Of a stretch of 55,706 bases of DNA, positions 46,575 through 54,934 are shown piece after piece. Source of the stretch: Hyphomicrobiales bacterium (GTDB taxonomy: Bacteria; Pseudomonadota; Alphaproteobacteria; Rhizobiales; Beijerinckiaceae); NCBI GenBank assembly GCA_019247605.1, contig JAFBAS010000064.1, forward strand, positions 1 to 55,706. The letters run 5' to 3'. Position 1 is the first letter of the stretch. The number at the start of each line of letters is the position of its first letter. The notes under the pieces were generated by a model. It was given only the letters and a program-made list of their open reading frames with translations, was not told the origin of the DNA and ran no database searches. A program made the translations under genes and the position numbers.

Positions 46575-47165
46575 GTGAGACTGGCAACAACAAGGTTGCT
46601 TTTTGCCCATTGGGACCGGCTGCGGGGCGAGCGAGCGGCACCGATCCGTGGCGACATCGATCCTGCTCATTTGCGCAATGTCCTTGCCGATGTGTTCATG
46701 CTCGATGCAAAGCCGTGGCAGGAAGGGCGCGTCCGGCTCGCTGGGACGCGCGTCTGCGCGCTTTTCGGCCACGAGCTCAAGGGTCAGCGCCTGCCCCAGC
46801 TTTGGCTGGACGCCGAGAGCCCCGAGATCGCACGCCTCATCGGGGCGGTCACGGGTGGCATGCACGGGGTCGTCGCGAGCCTGATCGGCGAGACCAGCGG
46901 AGGGCGCGAACTCGATCTTGAAATGCTGCTTTTGCCCGTGCGGCCAAATGCAAGCTCGCAATGCGGGGCGATCGGCTCCTTCGCGACGCTCGCGCTTCCC
47001 ACTTGGTTCGGCGTCGACGCCATCACCTCGTTGAGCACCCGTACGCTTCGCATGGTCGAGCGCAAGCCGCGCTCGACGTGCGGCTTCGGGCGGTTTACGC
47101 CCGCGCCGGAACCCAGGATTCAGCGCGGCGAGCATCTGATCGTGCTTCCCGGCGGAAAGAAATGA
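46575..47165 (+). CDS. PAS_5-type PAS domain protein
   Basis: A 196-aa soluble protein of the small single-domain PAS_5 family (PF07310) common in Hyphomicrobiales. The family opening FAHWDRLRGERAAPIRGDID and NVLADVFMLDAKPW are seen, then VRLAGTRVCALFGHELKGQ, the core of the PAS fold. The last 40 residues are basic and variable. No kinase or output domain is attached, so it could be a sensor or a scaffold; the role is not established. The GTG start at 46575 follows GAGGGA. The tandem-PilZ gene lies 124 bp downstream on the same strand. Confidence 0.78.
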   Translation: MRLATTRLLFAHWDRLRGERAAPIRGDIDPAHLRNVLADVFMLDAKPWQEGRVRLAGTRVCALFGHELKGQRLPQLWLDAESPEIARLIGAVTGGMHGVVASLIGETSGGRELDLEMLLLPVRPNASSQCGAIGSFATLALPTWFGVDAITSLSTRTLRMVERKPRSTCGFGRFTPAPEPRIQRGEHLIVLPGGKK

Positions 47166-47289
47166 GGAGCCGGCAAAGGGAGGAATTTTGTCGTCGAGGT
47201 CTCTTCTTTTCTTCAATCTTTTGTTCATCAACGACGCTTAAAATTATTCGCGTAGTATTGTGATTTTGTAAGCTGGAACGCGTCGGTTC

Positions 47290-47904
47290 ATGTACAGCGT
47301 CGAATCCGCCGATGAGGTCACGCCCCTCCCACGTGAGCAAAGACGCTTTCGGCGGGTGAAGCTTTCGGTGCTCGGCCGCTACATGCTCGAAGACCGGCGC
47401 GAATTTCCTTGCCAAACGGTCGACATCAGTCCGGGCGGAGTTAGCCTCGTCGCTCCCGTCCAAGGCGCGATCGGATCGCGCGTGATCGTTTACCTCGAGC
47501 AGATCGGGCGCATCGAAGGGATTATCGTGCGCGATCTCGAAAACGGCTTTGCGATGACCATCGTGGCGCCCCAGCGCAAGCAGGACAAGCTTGCCGCCCA
47601 GCTTACCTGGCTGGTCAACCGGCAGGCGTTCGGACTACCGGAGGATCGACGTCACGAGCGCATCGAGCTTTCGAGCACGAATTGCATCGTCACCTTCAAA
47701 GACAACAGGCGCCTTCCCGCCGTCATTGTCGATTGCTCGATCTCCGGCGCGGCGATCGATTGTGGAGAGATGGTGCCTCTCGGCACGCAAGTCACGGTGG
47801 GCCATCGCGAAGCGCGCGTCGTGCGCCATTTCGAAGGCGGCATCGCGGTCGAGTTCGATCAGCCGATCAGCAGCGAGCGGTTCAACAACGATTTCGAACT
47901 CTGA
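47290..47904 (+). CDS. Tandem PilZ-domain protein
   Basis: A 204-aa protein with two PilZ domains. Each carries an intact c-di-GMP-binding signature. The first has R18-x3-R22 (RRFRR) and D45-I-S47-P-G-G50. The second has R120-x3-R124 (RRHER) and D148-C-S150-I-S-G153. The domains are separated by a short helical linker around residues 95-115. It has no signal peptide or membrane segment, so it is probably a cytoplasmic c-di-GMP receptor. Targets in this genus would be motility, cellulose or cell-cycle proteins; none is adjacent. The start at 47290 has a poor ribosome-binding site. Confidence 0.88.
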   Translation: MYSVESADEVTPLPREQRRFRRVKLSVLGRYMLEDRREFPCQTVDISPGGVSLVAPVQGAIGSRVIVYLEQIGRIEGIIVRDLENGFAMTIVAPQRKQDKLAAQLTWLVNRQAFGLPEDRRHERIELSSTNCIVTFKDNRRLPAVIVDCSISGAAIDCGEMVPLGTQVTVGHREARVVRHFEGGIAVEFDQPISSERFNNDFEL

Positions 47905-47955
47905 AGGGCAGCGTGTCGCCCCCAAGCGCTCAGAAAAATCTCGAACAGAACACGA

Positions 47956-48579
47956 TCAAGCGTCCGGCACCGGCCCGCACCAGCCCGGCAAATAATTCGC
48001 GTCCATGCTCTTGGCGAAACCCATGGCCTCCTTCAATGACGTATCGAAGTCGCGATCCACATCCTTGCGCTTCAGGCGGCGGCGCAGAAAATCGGCCCAG
48101 AGGAATTCGCTGAAAGGCGTCGTGTCCTTGGCATAGCCTCCGGCACGGCGCAGCTCTCCCGCAAGGCTGCGGAACGGATCGTCGAGAAGCCCGGCTACGC
48201 TCTTGGGGATTTCACCGTGGTCGCGGCGACGGCCATTCTCGTCATAAGGGTGCGTCCAGCCGCGATGCTCGAGCACGATCCAAAACGCGTCCTTTTCGAG
48301 CTTTCCGAGGTTGGCGACAACCGTAACCAGAACACTCTCCACGCCCTCATCATGAAGCGCGCGCGCGAGATGATGATGATCGATCACGTAGTGGCGGCGC
48401 TTGGGTCCCAAGATCACCGGGATCATATGTGTGCCGAGGAAGGCGCCTTCTCTTGGGCCTTCGATTTGACGCCAATGGCGGCGCTTTTCTTGAACCTCGC
48501 GCATCCCAACCGTGATCTGGGTCGGGCGAAGCTCCGCGATCGGAACGGGGACCAGGACCGGTTCGCGCGGGCTTGCCAT
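47956..48579 (-). CDS. ParB-like protein (putative ParB-like nuclease family)
   Basis: A 207-aa protein that fits the ParB-like family PF08857 (COG4318), related to ParB/Srx-type nucleotide-binding folds. Features are the opening VPVPIAELRPTQITVGMREV, the GTHMIPVILGPKRRHYVIDHHH stretch given here in parts (HMIPVILGPKRRHYVID then HHHLARAL), and the C-terminal RRRLKRKDVDRDFD. Members are annotated as putative nucleases without a proven function; some relatives of the fold act as kinases on serine. It is a solitary gene, far from parA, so a role in segregation is unlikely. The ATG at 48579 has AGGAGA upstream. Confidence 0.8.
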   Translation of the reverse strand: MASPREPVLVPVPIAELRPTQITVGMREVQEKRRHWRQIEGPREGAFLGTHMIPVILGPKRRHYVIDHHHLARALHDEGVESVLVTVVANLGKLEKDAFWIVLEHRGWTHPYDENGRRRDHGEIPKSVAGLLDDPFRSLAGELRRAGGYAKDTTPFSEFLWADFLRRRLKRKDVDRDFDTSLKEAMGFAKSMDANYLPGWCGPVPDA

Positions 48580-49101
48580 GTTCTTCTCCTGGTGATCGAG
48601 CCTCGAAGACGATGCATTTCTTAGAGCATGAGGGCACGAACGGGAAATCGGCTCTCGACCGCGCAGCCCGATGAGTCCCGATGGCGACCCGAGCCCGCGA
48701 ACGAAGATGCAAATTCATACGAGGCCGCGAAGAGCGTGAGGGCGCGTGCGCCGCTGAAGGTGTTCAGGCGCCTTCACCGGACTATGCTTGCAAGAAACCA
48801 ACAGAATGTCGAACAACTGTAGATTTATCGACTGTGATCGCCACAGGTCATCTCCGAGAAAACTTCAACTTGTCTGGAAAATCTTGAGTTCGTTGCAACC
48901 GGATGTGGGCCAGGGTCGGACGAGGCGGATGAATTCTTCGAATCGGGCCTCCCATATCCTCGAGTTCCAGGGTGTCGGGCGGCTTCTCGGAAACGCGGAC
49001 TCGGTCGTCCCCACCCTCCCCGTCCCCAAAAGACCGGGTACGCGGCGAAGCCGGCTTTCCCCAAGGCCGGCTTCGCGCTTTTCGGGGGTACTTCCTCCTC
49101 T
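48580..49101. other. Intergenic region (522 bp) between ParB-like and DUF1203 genes
   Basis: No protein gene with credible composition and start is visible on either strand. The 5' part should carry the promoter of the ParB-like gene. The middle (48790-48900) is AT-richer than its surroundings. The 3' end carries a strong hairpin (separate entry). I looked for tRNA, SRP RNA and 6S RNA-like features and saw none. Confidence 0.55.
49045..49076. terminator. Strong hairpin, likely terminator of the DUF1203 gene
   Basis: GCGAAGCCGGC (49045-49055) pairs perfectly with GCCGGCTTCGC (49066-49076) around a 10-base loop. The hairpin starts 26 bases after the DUF1203 stop on the minus strand. In that direction a weak TCTTTT run follows some 10 bases on; on the plus strand CGCTTTTC follows directly. 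It could end transcription on either strand. Confidence 0.6.
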
Positions 49102-49569
49102 TCAAGCGCGATCGACGCGGGCCGCGTAACAGCCGGGCTTGGCGTTGTGGAGGTGCAGATAGGAAATCGCTGAATTCGCGAGGAGGCGCCGGATCACCGG
49201 CTCGATCGCGCGGCCCTCGGCGACATCGGCATCCATCATCATCCCGTCCTCGTCGAAGCCCCGCACGGAGAGAAGCCGCAGGCGCAAAGCCTCCGGCACT
49301 TCGCCGACGCCAGGATGCGCCTCTTGCGCATTTTCGCGCACAAAAACTGCGTGACGCGCCCGGTAGGGAGAACTCGCCGGCTGGTGCTCATAATTTGCGA
49401 GCAGCACCACTTCTCCAGGCTGCGCGTCCACCAAGCTCACGCGACAGGGAAACCCGGGGCATTTGTCGGCTATCAGACGCCTCGCTCCGCGCAGCGCCAG
49501 TTCCTCGTCCGTCAAGGCGAACAGAGGTTTGAAAGGCGCGGCGGGGAGTGTTGAAACCTTGAAGCTCAT
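49102..49569 (-). CDS. DUF1203 domain-containing protein
   Basis: A 155-aa protein of the DUF1203 family. It opens MSFKVSTLPAAPFKPLF, has the DKCPGFPCRVSLVDAQPGEVV stretch (here in parts: DKCPGFPCRVSL then DAQPGEVVLLANYEHQ), the basic RARHAVFVRENA segment and ends YLHLHNAKPGCYAARVDRA. The HxHNAxPGC end is conserved in the family. No function is known. A full AAAGGAGG lies 5 bases before the ATG at 49569, which fixes the start. It is divergent from the cytochrome c' gene. Confidence 0.85.
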   Translation of the reverse strand: MSFKVSTLPAAPFKPLFALTDEELALRGARRLIADKCPGFPCRVSLVDAQPGEVVLLANYEHQPASSPYRARHAVFVRENAQEAHPGVGEVPEALRLRLLSVRGFDEDGMMMDADVAEGRAIEPVIRRLLANSAISYLHLHNAKPGCYAARVDRA

Positions 49570-49746
49570 GCCAACCTCCTTTGCGGCTAAGAAGCGCTCA
49601 TTTGCCCCCGATCGCGGCCGTAAACACTTCGATTCTTGCGCCGCAATCCAAAATCCTTTTTTAGAGGTCTCGCTCGGGAATAATTCGGCCTCTTGGACAA
49701 TCTTGAATAAGGGGGTGCCATGCGCCTCGCCCTGAAGGAGAATGAC

Positions 49747-50223
49747 ATGCGATATGTGGTTTGCGCCCTCGCCGTTTCGGCAAGCCTCGCGGGCTTGGGC
49801 GCGGCAGTGGCGATCGCGGCGACCCCCAAGGAGAACCATGCCGCCTATGTTCGCCGTGACAATGCGATGAAGGAGATCGGGCGCAATTTCTACGTCGGCA
49901 TCGGGTGGGTCACGCAGGGCAAACTGCCCTTCAGTCAAGACACAGTGACAGCTGCCGAAAACACGGTGCGGCTCATTCCGGGCATGGTCTCGCTCTTTCC
50001 GGTCGGTTCGGACGTGCCTGAGAGCCATTTGAAAGCCGGCCTCACCAACGACCCCGAGAAGGTCAAGGACTTGGTCGACAAGGTGCAAAAGAGCGCGGCC
50101 ACTTTGGTCGACGATGTGAAGACCGGCGACAAGGAAAAAATCGCCGCCATCTTCAAGACGGTCGACGATGCCTGCCAGCTTTGCCACAACGATTACCGTA
50201 AGCCCTATCCCCCCGCGAAATGA
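49747..50223 (+). CDS. Cytochrome c'-like (class II) protein
   Basis: A 158-aa secreted protein with a signal peptide (hydrophobic residues 4-24, AIAA cleavage region). A helical domain with a single heme motif, CQLCH, close to the C-terminus follows. Heme at the C-terminal end is the mark of class II cytochromes c (cytochrome c' and c556), four-helix bundles. Such proteins bind NO or serve as electron carriers. The ATG at 49747 follows AAGGAG by 6 bases; an upstream ATG at 49720 is less well supported. The diheme cytochrome gene begins 93 bp downstream, and the two may act in one redox chain. Confidence 0.82.
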   Translation: MRYVVCALAVSASLAGLGAAVAIAATPKENHAAYVRRDNAMKEIGRNFYVGIGWVTQGKLPFSQDTVTAAENTVRLIPGMVSLFPVGSDVPESHLKAGLTNDPEKVKDLVDKVQKSAATLVDDVKTGDKEKIAAIFKTVDDACQLCHNDYRKPYPPAK

Positions 50224-50316
50224 TGTGCCCTAACGGCCACATCGCATCTCTTGAACAAACCTGAACGTGAAGTCGGCTTAATCTCAATCGCCTGGAAGAT
50301 GAGGGTGGATAGCGCC

Positions 50317-51276
50317 ATGTTCATTCCCATCCCCGAGCGCATTCACCACGTTCTTGGCTTGGCTTTGTTTATCGCGTGCACGCCAGCATGGCCCGCCTTG
50401 GCGCAATCGAGCGACAGCGTGACACGCGGCGAATATCTCGTGCGGGCGGGAGAGTGCTTTTCCTGCCATACCGTGCCGGGATCGACACCCTTGGCGGGCG
50501 GGCGCGCTCTCGCCACGCCCTTCGGCACGTTCTACAGCCCTAACATTACGCCAGATCGAGAGACCGGGATCGGCAATTGGAGGGACGCCGATTTCGTGCG
50601 CGCGCTGCGTAAGGGAGTTCGGCCCGATGGGTCTAATTACTTTCCCGTCTTTCCCTACCCGAGCTTCACCGGCATCTCAAATGAAGACGCGCTGGCGATA
50701 AAGGCCTACCTTTTTTCGCTTGCGCCGGTGCATCAGCAGAACCGGCCGCATGAGGTCTCTTTTCCCTTCTCCTTGCGCTTCCTGCAGACGGGTTGGAAGA
50801 TGCTCTTCTTCACCAAAGGACCCTTCCGTCCCGATCCTCATACGGATGCCGCGGCAAACCGCGGCGCCTATCTCGCCACCGCGCTCGGCCATTGCGGGGA
50901 ATGCCACACGCCGCGCAACGTGCTCGGCGCCACGCGCAAAAGCCGCCGGCTTGCCGGCACGCTCGACGGGCCCGACGATGATCCGGTCCCCAATATCACG
51001 CCCGATGCCGCGACCGGGATCGGCAATTGGAGCATCGATGATATCGCCGAAACCCTGAAGAGCGGTGCGACCCCGCTCGACTCCAAGGTCAAGGGGGCGA
51101 TGCAGGAGGTGGTCGCCGACGGCACCTCGCATTTGACAGACGCCGATCGCGAGGCGATCGCGCGCTACCTCAAGGCGCAAGTGCCGATCGCGAATTCGGT
51201 CACCGACGAGCCCGAGGATCTGCCCTGGTACAAACGCTTATGGGCTTGGCTCGTGAACGTCGTCAGCTTCACTTGA
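50317..51276 (+). CDS. Diheme cytochrome c
   Basis: A 319-aa periplasmic cytochrome with a signal peptide (hydrophobic residues 11-25, ALA-Q cleavage) and two class I heme domains. The CxxCH sites are CFSCH and CGECH. Each domain is followed by the sequence NITPD-x5-GIGNW, a repeat shared by cytochrome subunits of membrane alcohol, aldehyde and gluconate dehydrogenases. Axial Met candidates follow, though not all are clear. The C-terminal WYKRLWAWLVNVVSFT is hydrophobic and may attach the protein to the membrane. No dehydrogenase gene is adjacent. ATG 50317 is chosen for the signal peptide; 50299 is possible. Confidence 0.85.
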   Translation: MFIPIPERIHHVLGLALFIACTPAWPALAQSSDSVTRGEYLVRAGECFSCHTVPGSTPLAGGRALATPFGTFYSPNITPDRETGIGNWRDADFVRALRKGVRPDGSNYFPVFPYPSFTGISNEDALAIKAYLFSLAPVHQQNRPHEVSFPFSLRFLQTGWKMLFFTKGPFRPDPHTDAAANRGAYLATALGHCGECHTPRNVLGATRKSRRLAGTLDGPDDDPVPNITPDAATGIGNWSIDDIAETLKSGATPLDSKVKGAMQEVVADGTSHLTDADREAIARYLKAQVPIANSVTDEPEDLPWYKRLWAWLVNVVSFT

Positions 51277-51509
51277 GGGATAAGCCTCGGGCGCATGTCG
51301 TGTCGCAGGAGCCATCCAATCAGCGCTCGTGCGTCGATGAAGTCACGACGATCGCGAGCGCGGCCAAGCCATGACAGACGATGCGCTGCGAGTCGGACTT
51401 GATCTTTGTTGTGGCGCTCGTCCCCGTCGAGGGCGGGATGCGCTCACAAGCGTGGGGCCGCAACCCAGCTGCGTCACATGGCATGACGAGCGGGTGCACG
51501 AGGGAGGCG

Positions 51510-52583
51510 TCAATCCCCCGAAACAAGCACCAGTCCTGCCGGATCGAAGCTTATGGCCACTTCGCTCCCTTTCTCCAGAGGCGACACGACATCTGGGGCC
51601 GTGGCGAAGAGCTCGAGCTTCGGCACGGCGAGCGTGATGCGGTATTCCATGTGGTCGCCGACATAAGCAGCCTTGGAGATCAGCCCTTCGAGGCTTCCGC
51701 CCGTTGCCGAGCGCGCCTCTATCGCGATCTGATGGGGCCTCACCGCCACATAGGCGCTTCCCGGCGGGATGCCGCGATGCGCAACCCTCATCTCGCGCCG
51801 GCCGATGAGAATTTTCGCGAAAGCGCCGTCATGCGCACCGACCTCGACGGGGATCAGGTTGGCATCGCCCATGAAATCGGCAACGAAGCGGCTCGAGGGA
51901 GCATCATAGAGCTCGCGCGGGGAGCCGATCTGGGCGATGCTCGCGTTCGACATCACGATAATGCGATCCGAGACGGCGAGCGCTTCTTCCTGGTCATGCG
52001 TCACATAGGCGACGGTGAGCCCAAGTGAGAGCTGCAGCTCGCGGATCTCCTCGCGCACGCGCCGGCGAAGCTTCGCGTCGAGGTTGCTGAGCGGCTCATC
52101 AAAGAGAAGGACTTGCGGCTCGAGAACGAGCGCGCGCGCCACCGCGACACGTTGCTGCTGGCCGCCCGATAATTCCGAGGGCGCACGATTTTCGAGACCC
52201 TCGAGGCCGACAAGGGAAAGCTTGTCCATCGCCATTTCGCGCGCTCGGGCTTTGCCCGCGCCTTGGACGCTCGGCCCGTAGGCCACGTTCTCCACGACAC
52301 TCATATGCGGAAAGAGCGCGTAGGACTGAAACACCATGCTCACGTCGCGATCGGCTGCCGAGAGGCCCGTCACATCCTTGCCGCCGATGGCGATGCGCCC
52401 CTCGCTCGCCATCTCGAGCCCGGCGATAAGGCGAAGCGTCGTTGTCTTGCCGCAACCGGAAGGGCCAAGGAACGTGACGAGCTCACCGGGCGCAATCGCG
52501 AAAGAGACATCGTTGACGGCGGTGACCGCCCCATAGCGCTTCACGACGTTCTTGAACTCGACCGATGCCGGCCCTTTTTTCAT
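51510..52583 (-). CDS. ABC transporter ATPase, Fe(III)/polyamine type
   Basis: A 357-aa ATPase of the CUT1/FbpC-PotA branch. Walker A is GPSGCGKTTTLR, the Q loop is MVFQSYALFPHMSV, the signature is LSGGQQQRVAVARAL, and Walker B is LLFDEPLSNLDAKLR, then HDQEEALAVSDRI. A C-terminal TOBE-type domain (from about residue 240) has ADFMGDANLIPVEV. The 19-bp gap to the permease shows one operon. The ATG at 52583 starts MKKGPASVEFKNVVKRYG, which suits the family. The transported solute follows from the binding protein, probably ferric iron or a phosphonate-like compound. Confidence 0.92.
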   Translation of the reverse strand: MKKGPASVEFKNVVKRYGAVTAVNDVSFAIAPGELVTFLGPSGCGKTTTLRLIAGLEMASEGRIAIGGKDVTGLSAADRDVSMVFQSYALFPHMSVVENVAYGPSVQGAGKARAREMAMDKLSLVGLEGLENRAPSELSGGQQQRVAVARALVLEPQVLLFDEPLSNLDAKLRRRVREEIRELQLSLGLTVAYVTHDQEEALAVSDRIIVMSNASIAQIGSPRELYDAPSSRFVADFMGDANLIPVEVGAHDGAFAKILIGRREMRVAHRGIPPGSAYVAVRPHQIAIEARSATGGSLEGLISKAAYVGDHMEYRITLAVPKLELFATAPDVVSPLEKGSEVAISFDPAGLVLVSGD

Positions 52584-52602
52584 CGTCGGTTCCCCTGCCC
52601 TC

Positions 52603-54780
52603 TCATGCGGGCGCCGCCGCGATATTGGCGATCGCCGTGCGCCGGCCGAGTCTGCGCTCGCCAACGAGAGCTTCGATGAGCAAGATCACGGCGAGCATGA
52701 AGACGATGAGCGCGGCCGAGTAGGCGATCGCCACGCCGTATTCGCCCGCGTCGACCCGCCCGATGATGTAGGTGGTGGCCATGTTGTATTGCGCTGAGAC
52801 GAGGAAGATGACGGCGCTCACCGCGGTCATGGCGCGCACGAAGGCGTAGATGAGGGAGGCAACCAGCGCAGGGCGCATGAGAGGGATCATGATGCGTGCG
52901 ACCGTCGTGAAGGAGCGCGCGCCGAGCGTCAGCGAGGCTTCGTCGAGGCTCTTGTCGATCTGGGAGAGCGCCGCCATGCCGGCTCGCACGCCGACCGGCA
53001 TATTGCGGAAGACGAAGCAGATGACGAGGATGAGGGCGCCGCCGGTGATCTCGATCGGTGGCACGTTGAAGGCCAGGATGTAGCTCACGCCGACCACCGT
53101 GCCGGGAATTGCGAAAGACAACATCGCTGCGAAATCGAGCGCCTTTCGGCCGTAAAAATCCTGCCGGGCCAGAAGATAGGCGGTGAGGAGCCCGATCGCC
53201 GCGGTGAGCGGAGCCGCGATGAGCGCGATCTCGACCGTGGCGACAAGAGAGGGCCAGGCGCTTCCTGAGAAGAACCAGCCGAAATTCGTATGCTCGACGC
53301 GAAAGGCGATGGCGTAGCTCGCAAGGGTCGGCGTGTAGTCGCGTCCCACCGCCTTGACGAAGCTGCCGACGAAAATGATCGCATAGATCGCGAAGGTGAA
53401 CAGGACCCAAGGCAGCGCAAGCGCGTAGCAGGCACATCTGAGGCTGTTCGGCAGCGGCAGCGAGAGGCCCGCATCTCCCTTGCCGGTCACCGTAGTGTAG
53501 CTCTTTTTGCCGAGCCAAAGCTGCTGAGCGGCGAAACCCGCGAGCGTGAGAAAGAGGAGAACGAGCGATAGGACCGCCGCGCGACCCTGATCTGTCGCGG
53601 CGCCGACGACAGCGAAGAAAATCTTCGTCGACAGCACCTCGAAGTTGCCGCCGAGCACCAGCGGATTGCCGAAATCCGCCATGCTCTCGATGAGGCAAAG
53701 CAGGAAGGCATTGGCGAGGCCCGGGCGCATGAGCGGCCAGGTGACGGTGCGAAAGATGGTGAACCGCTTGGCGCGCAAGGTTTGCGCGGCTTCCTCGAGC
53801 GTCGGCGAGATGCCTTGCACCACACCGACGAGCACCAGGAACGCGATCGGCGCGAAGGCGAGCACCTGCGCGATGAAGATGCCACTGAGACCGTAGATCC
53901 AGCGGCTCGGCGGGATGCCGAAACCGCGGAAGAGAAAGGCCGAGACCGCGCCGGAGCGCCCAAACATCAAGATGAGCGCAAGGCCGATCACGAAGGGCGG
54001 CGTGATGATGGGAAGAACCGTCATGGCGCGCAAGAGCGCCTTGAAACGAAAACTCGTGCGCACCGCGATGAGCGCGAAGGCAAGGCCGAGCACGGTCGAT
54101 GCAAGGCCGGTGAGGATGGCAAGCAGGATGGTATTCCAAGCGACCCCGCAAGCGATGCCTCCGCCGAGACAACCGAGTCCCCAGACCGAGCGATCGGTAA
54201 TTTTCGCGAGAAAGGACGCAAATGCCGCGTGGCCCTCATTGTCGGTGAAAGCGCTTGCGAGGATCTTTACGACGGGGAAGAAAACAAAAGCGGCAAGCAG
54301 CACGCCGATGACGCCGATCGCGCAGACGATGAAGGCGTCCCCGCGACACCAGCCTTTCCTCGCAAGCCCCCGGCAGCCAAGAAGAAGAAGCGTGGTCGCG
54401 ACGATCAGCGCGCCGATCCCCATCCCTGGCTGGCTCGGGCCCGGCGCGCCGAAAACCGAGCCGAGCCACTCGGCATTCCATCCGTGCAGGCCGATCGCGA
54501 AGCCCTCGACGAGGAGGTAGGCAAGGCCCGAAAAGCCGCAAAGCGAAAGCCAATCGGCGTTCCGCTCATTCCACGTGCCACGCCAGGCGATGTGGAGACA
54601 GGCGTAGAGAGGCAGCGCGAGGGGCAAGAGCCACCAGGCGCCGGAGACGGCGAGCGCGAGCGCCGAGCCCGACGCGCCGAAGGGATAGGAGGCAAGCGCT
54701 GGCTCGCCGCTCGAGTACCAGGGCAAGAGGACATAAGCTCCCACCCCTGCGAGCGCGATCAGGCGCGTGACGCGGTTCAT
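52603..54780 (-). CDS. ABC transporter permease, double-domain, with N-terminal extension
   Basis: A 725-aa membrane protein with two BPD_transp_1 domains in one chain, as in FbpB/SfuB iron permeases. EAA-type loops are visible: ISPTLEEAAQTLRAKRFTIF in the first half and DKSLDEASLTLGARSFTTVA in the second. Typical FbpB is about 550 aa. Here the first EAA domain is preceded by about 170 extra residues with four to five hydrophobic helices, from MNRVTRLIALAGVGAYVLLP to about 170. The extension has no recognised fold. It is followed by the ATPase and preceded by the binding protein. Confidence 0.9.
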   Translation of the reverse strand: MNRVTRLIALAGVGAYVLLPWYSSGEPALASYPFGASGSALALAVSGAWWLLPLALPLYACLHIAWRGTWNERNADWLSLCGFSGLAYLLVEGFAIGLHGWNAEWLGSVFGAPGPSQPGMGIGALIVATTLLLLGCRGLARKGWCRGDAFIVCAIGVIGVLLAAFVFFPVVKILASAFTDNEGHAAFASFLAKITDRSVWGLGCLGGGIACGVAWNTILLAILTGLASTVLGLAFALIAVRTSFRFKALLRAMTVLPIITPPFVIGLALILMFGRSGAVSAFLFRGFGIPPSRWIYGLSGIFIAQVLAFAPIAFLVLVGVVQGISPTLEEAAQTLRAKRFTIFRTVTWPLMRPGLANAFLLCLIESMADFGNPLVLGGNFEVLSTKIFFAVVGAATDQGRAAVLSLVLLFLTLAGFAAQQLWLGKKSYTTVTGKGDAGLSLPLPNSLRCACYALALPWVLFTFAIYAIIFVGSFVKAVGRDYTPTLASYAIAFRVEHTNFGWFFSGSAWPSLVATVEIALIAAPLTAAIGLLTAYLLARQDFYGRKALDFAAMLSFAIPGTVVGVSYILAFNVPPIEITGGALILVICFVFRNMPVGVRAGMAALSQIDKSLDEASLTLGARSFTTVARIMIPLMRPALVASLIYAFVRAMTAVSAVIFLVSAQYNMATTYIIGRVDAGEYGVAIAYSAALIVFMLAVILLIEALVGERRLGRRTAIANIAAAPA

Positions 54781-54934
54781 GGGCCGCCACGCACCGAGGG
54801 GGTCGGCTTCGCGCCCGTCGGATGGCTGCGGCCGCGTAGAAGGAGGCGCCCCTGCACGGATCGGTCCGAAGGCTGTCCCGAAACGCGCCTGTCCTCCGGC
54901 ATGGGGATAGCTAGTCTGCGGTTTCCAGGCTCCG

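Noticed and set aside
48788-49129. 113-codon frame in the 522-bp gap
   Set aside because: Low-complexity Arg/Pro/Ser end that runs through the hairpin, no ribosome-binding site and no family resemblance.
51277-51509. Small gene or repeat element between the diheme cytochrome and the ABC ATPase
   Set aside because: Open frames here are short, without a ribosome-binding site or family resemblance; I see no clear repeat.
52580-54172. 530-codon frame in the same direction as the permease, rich in H and R
   Set aside because: It overlaps the double-domain permease in another frame and reads as a frame-shifted version of its codons; no domain or start support.
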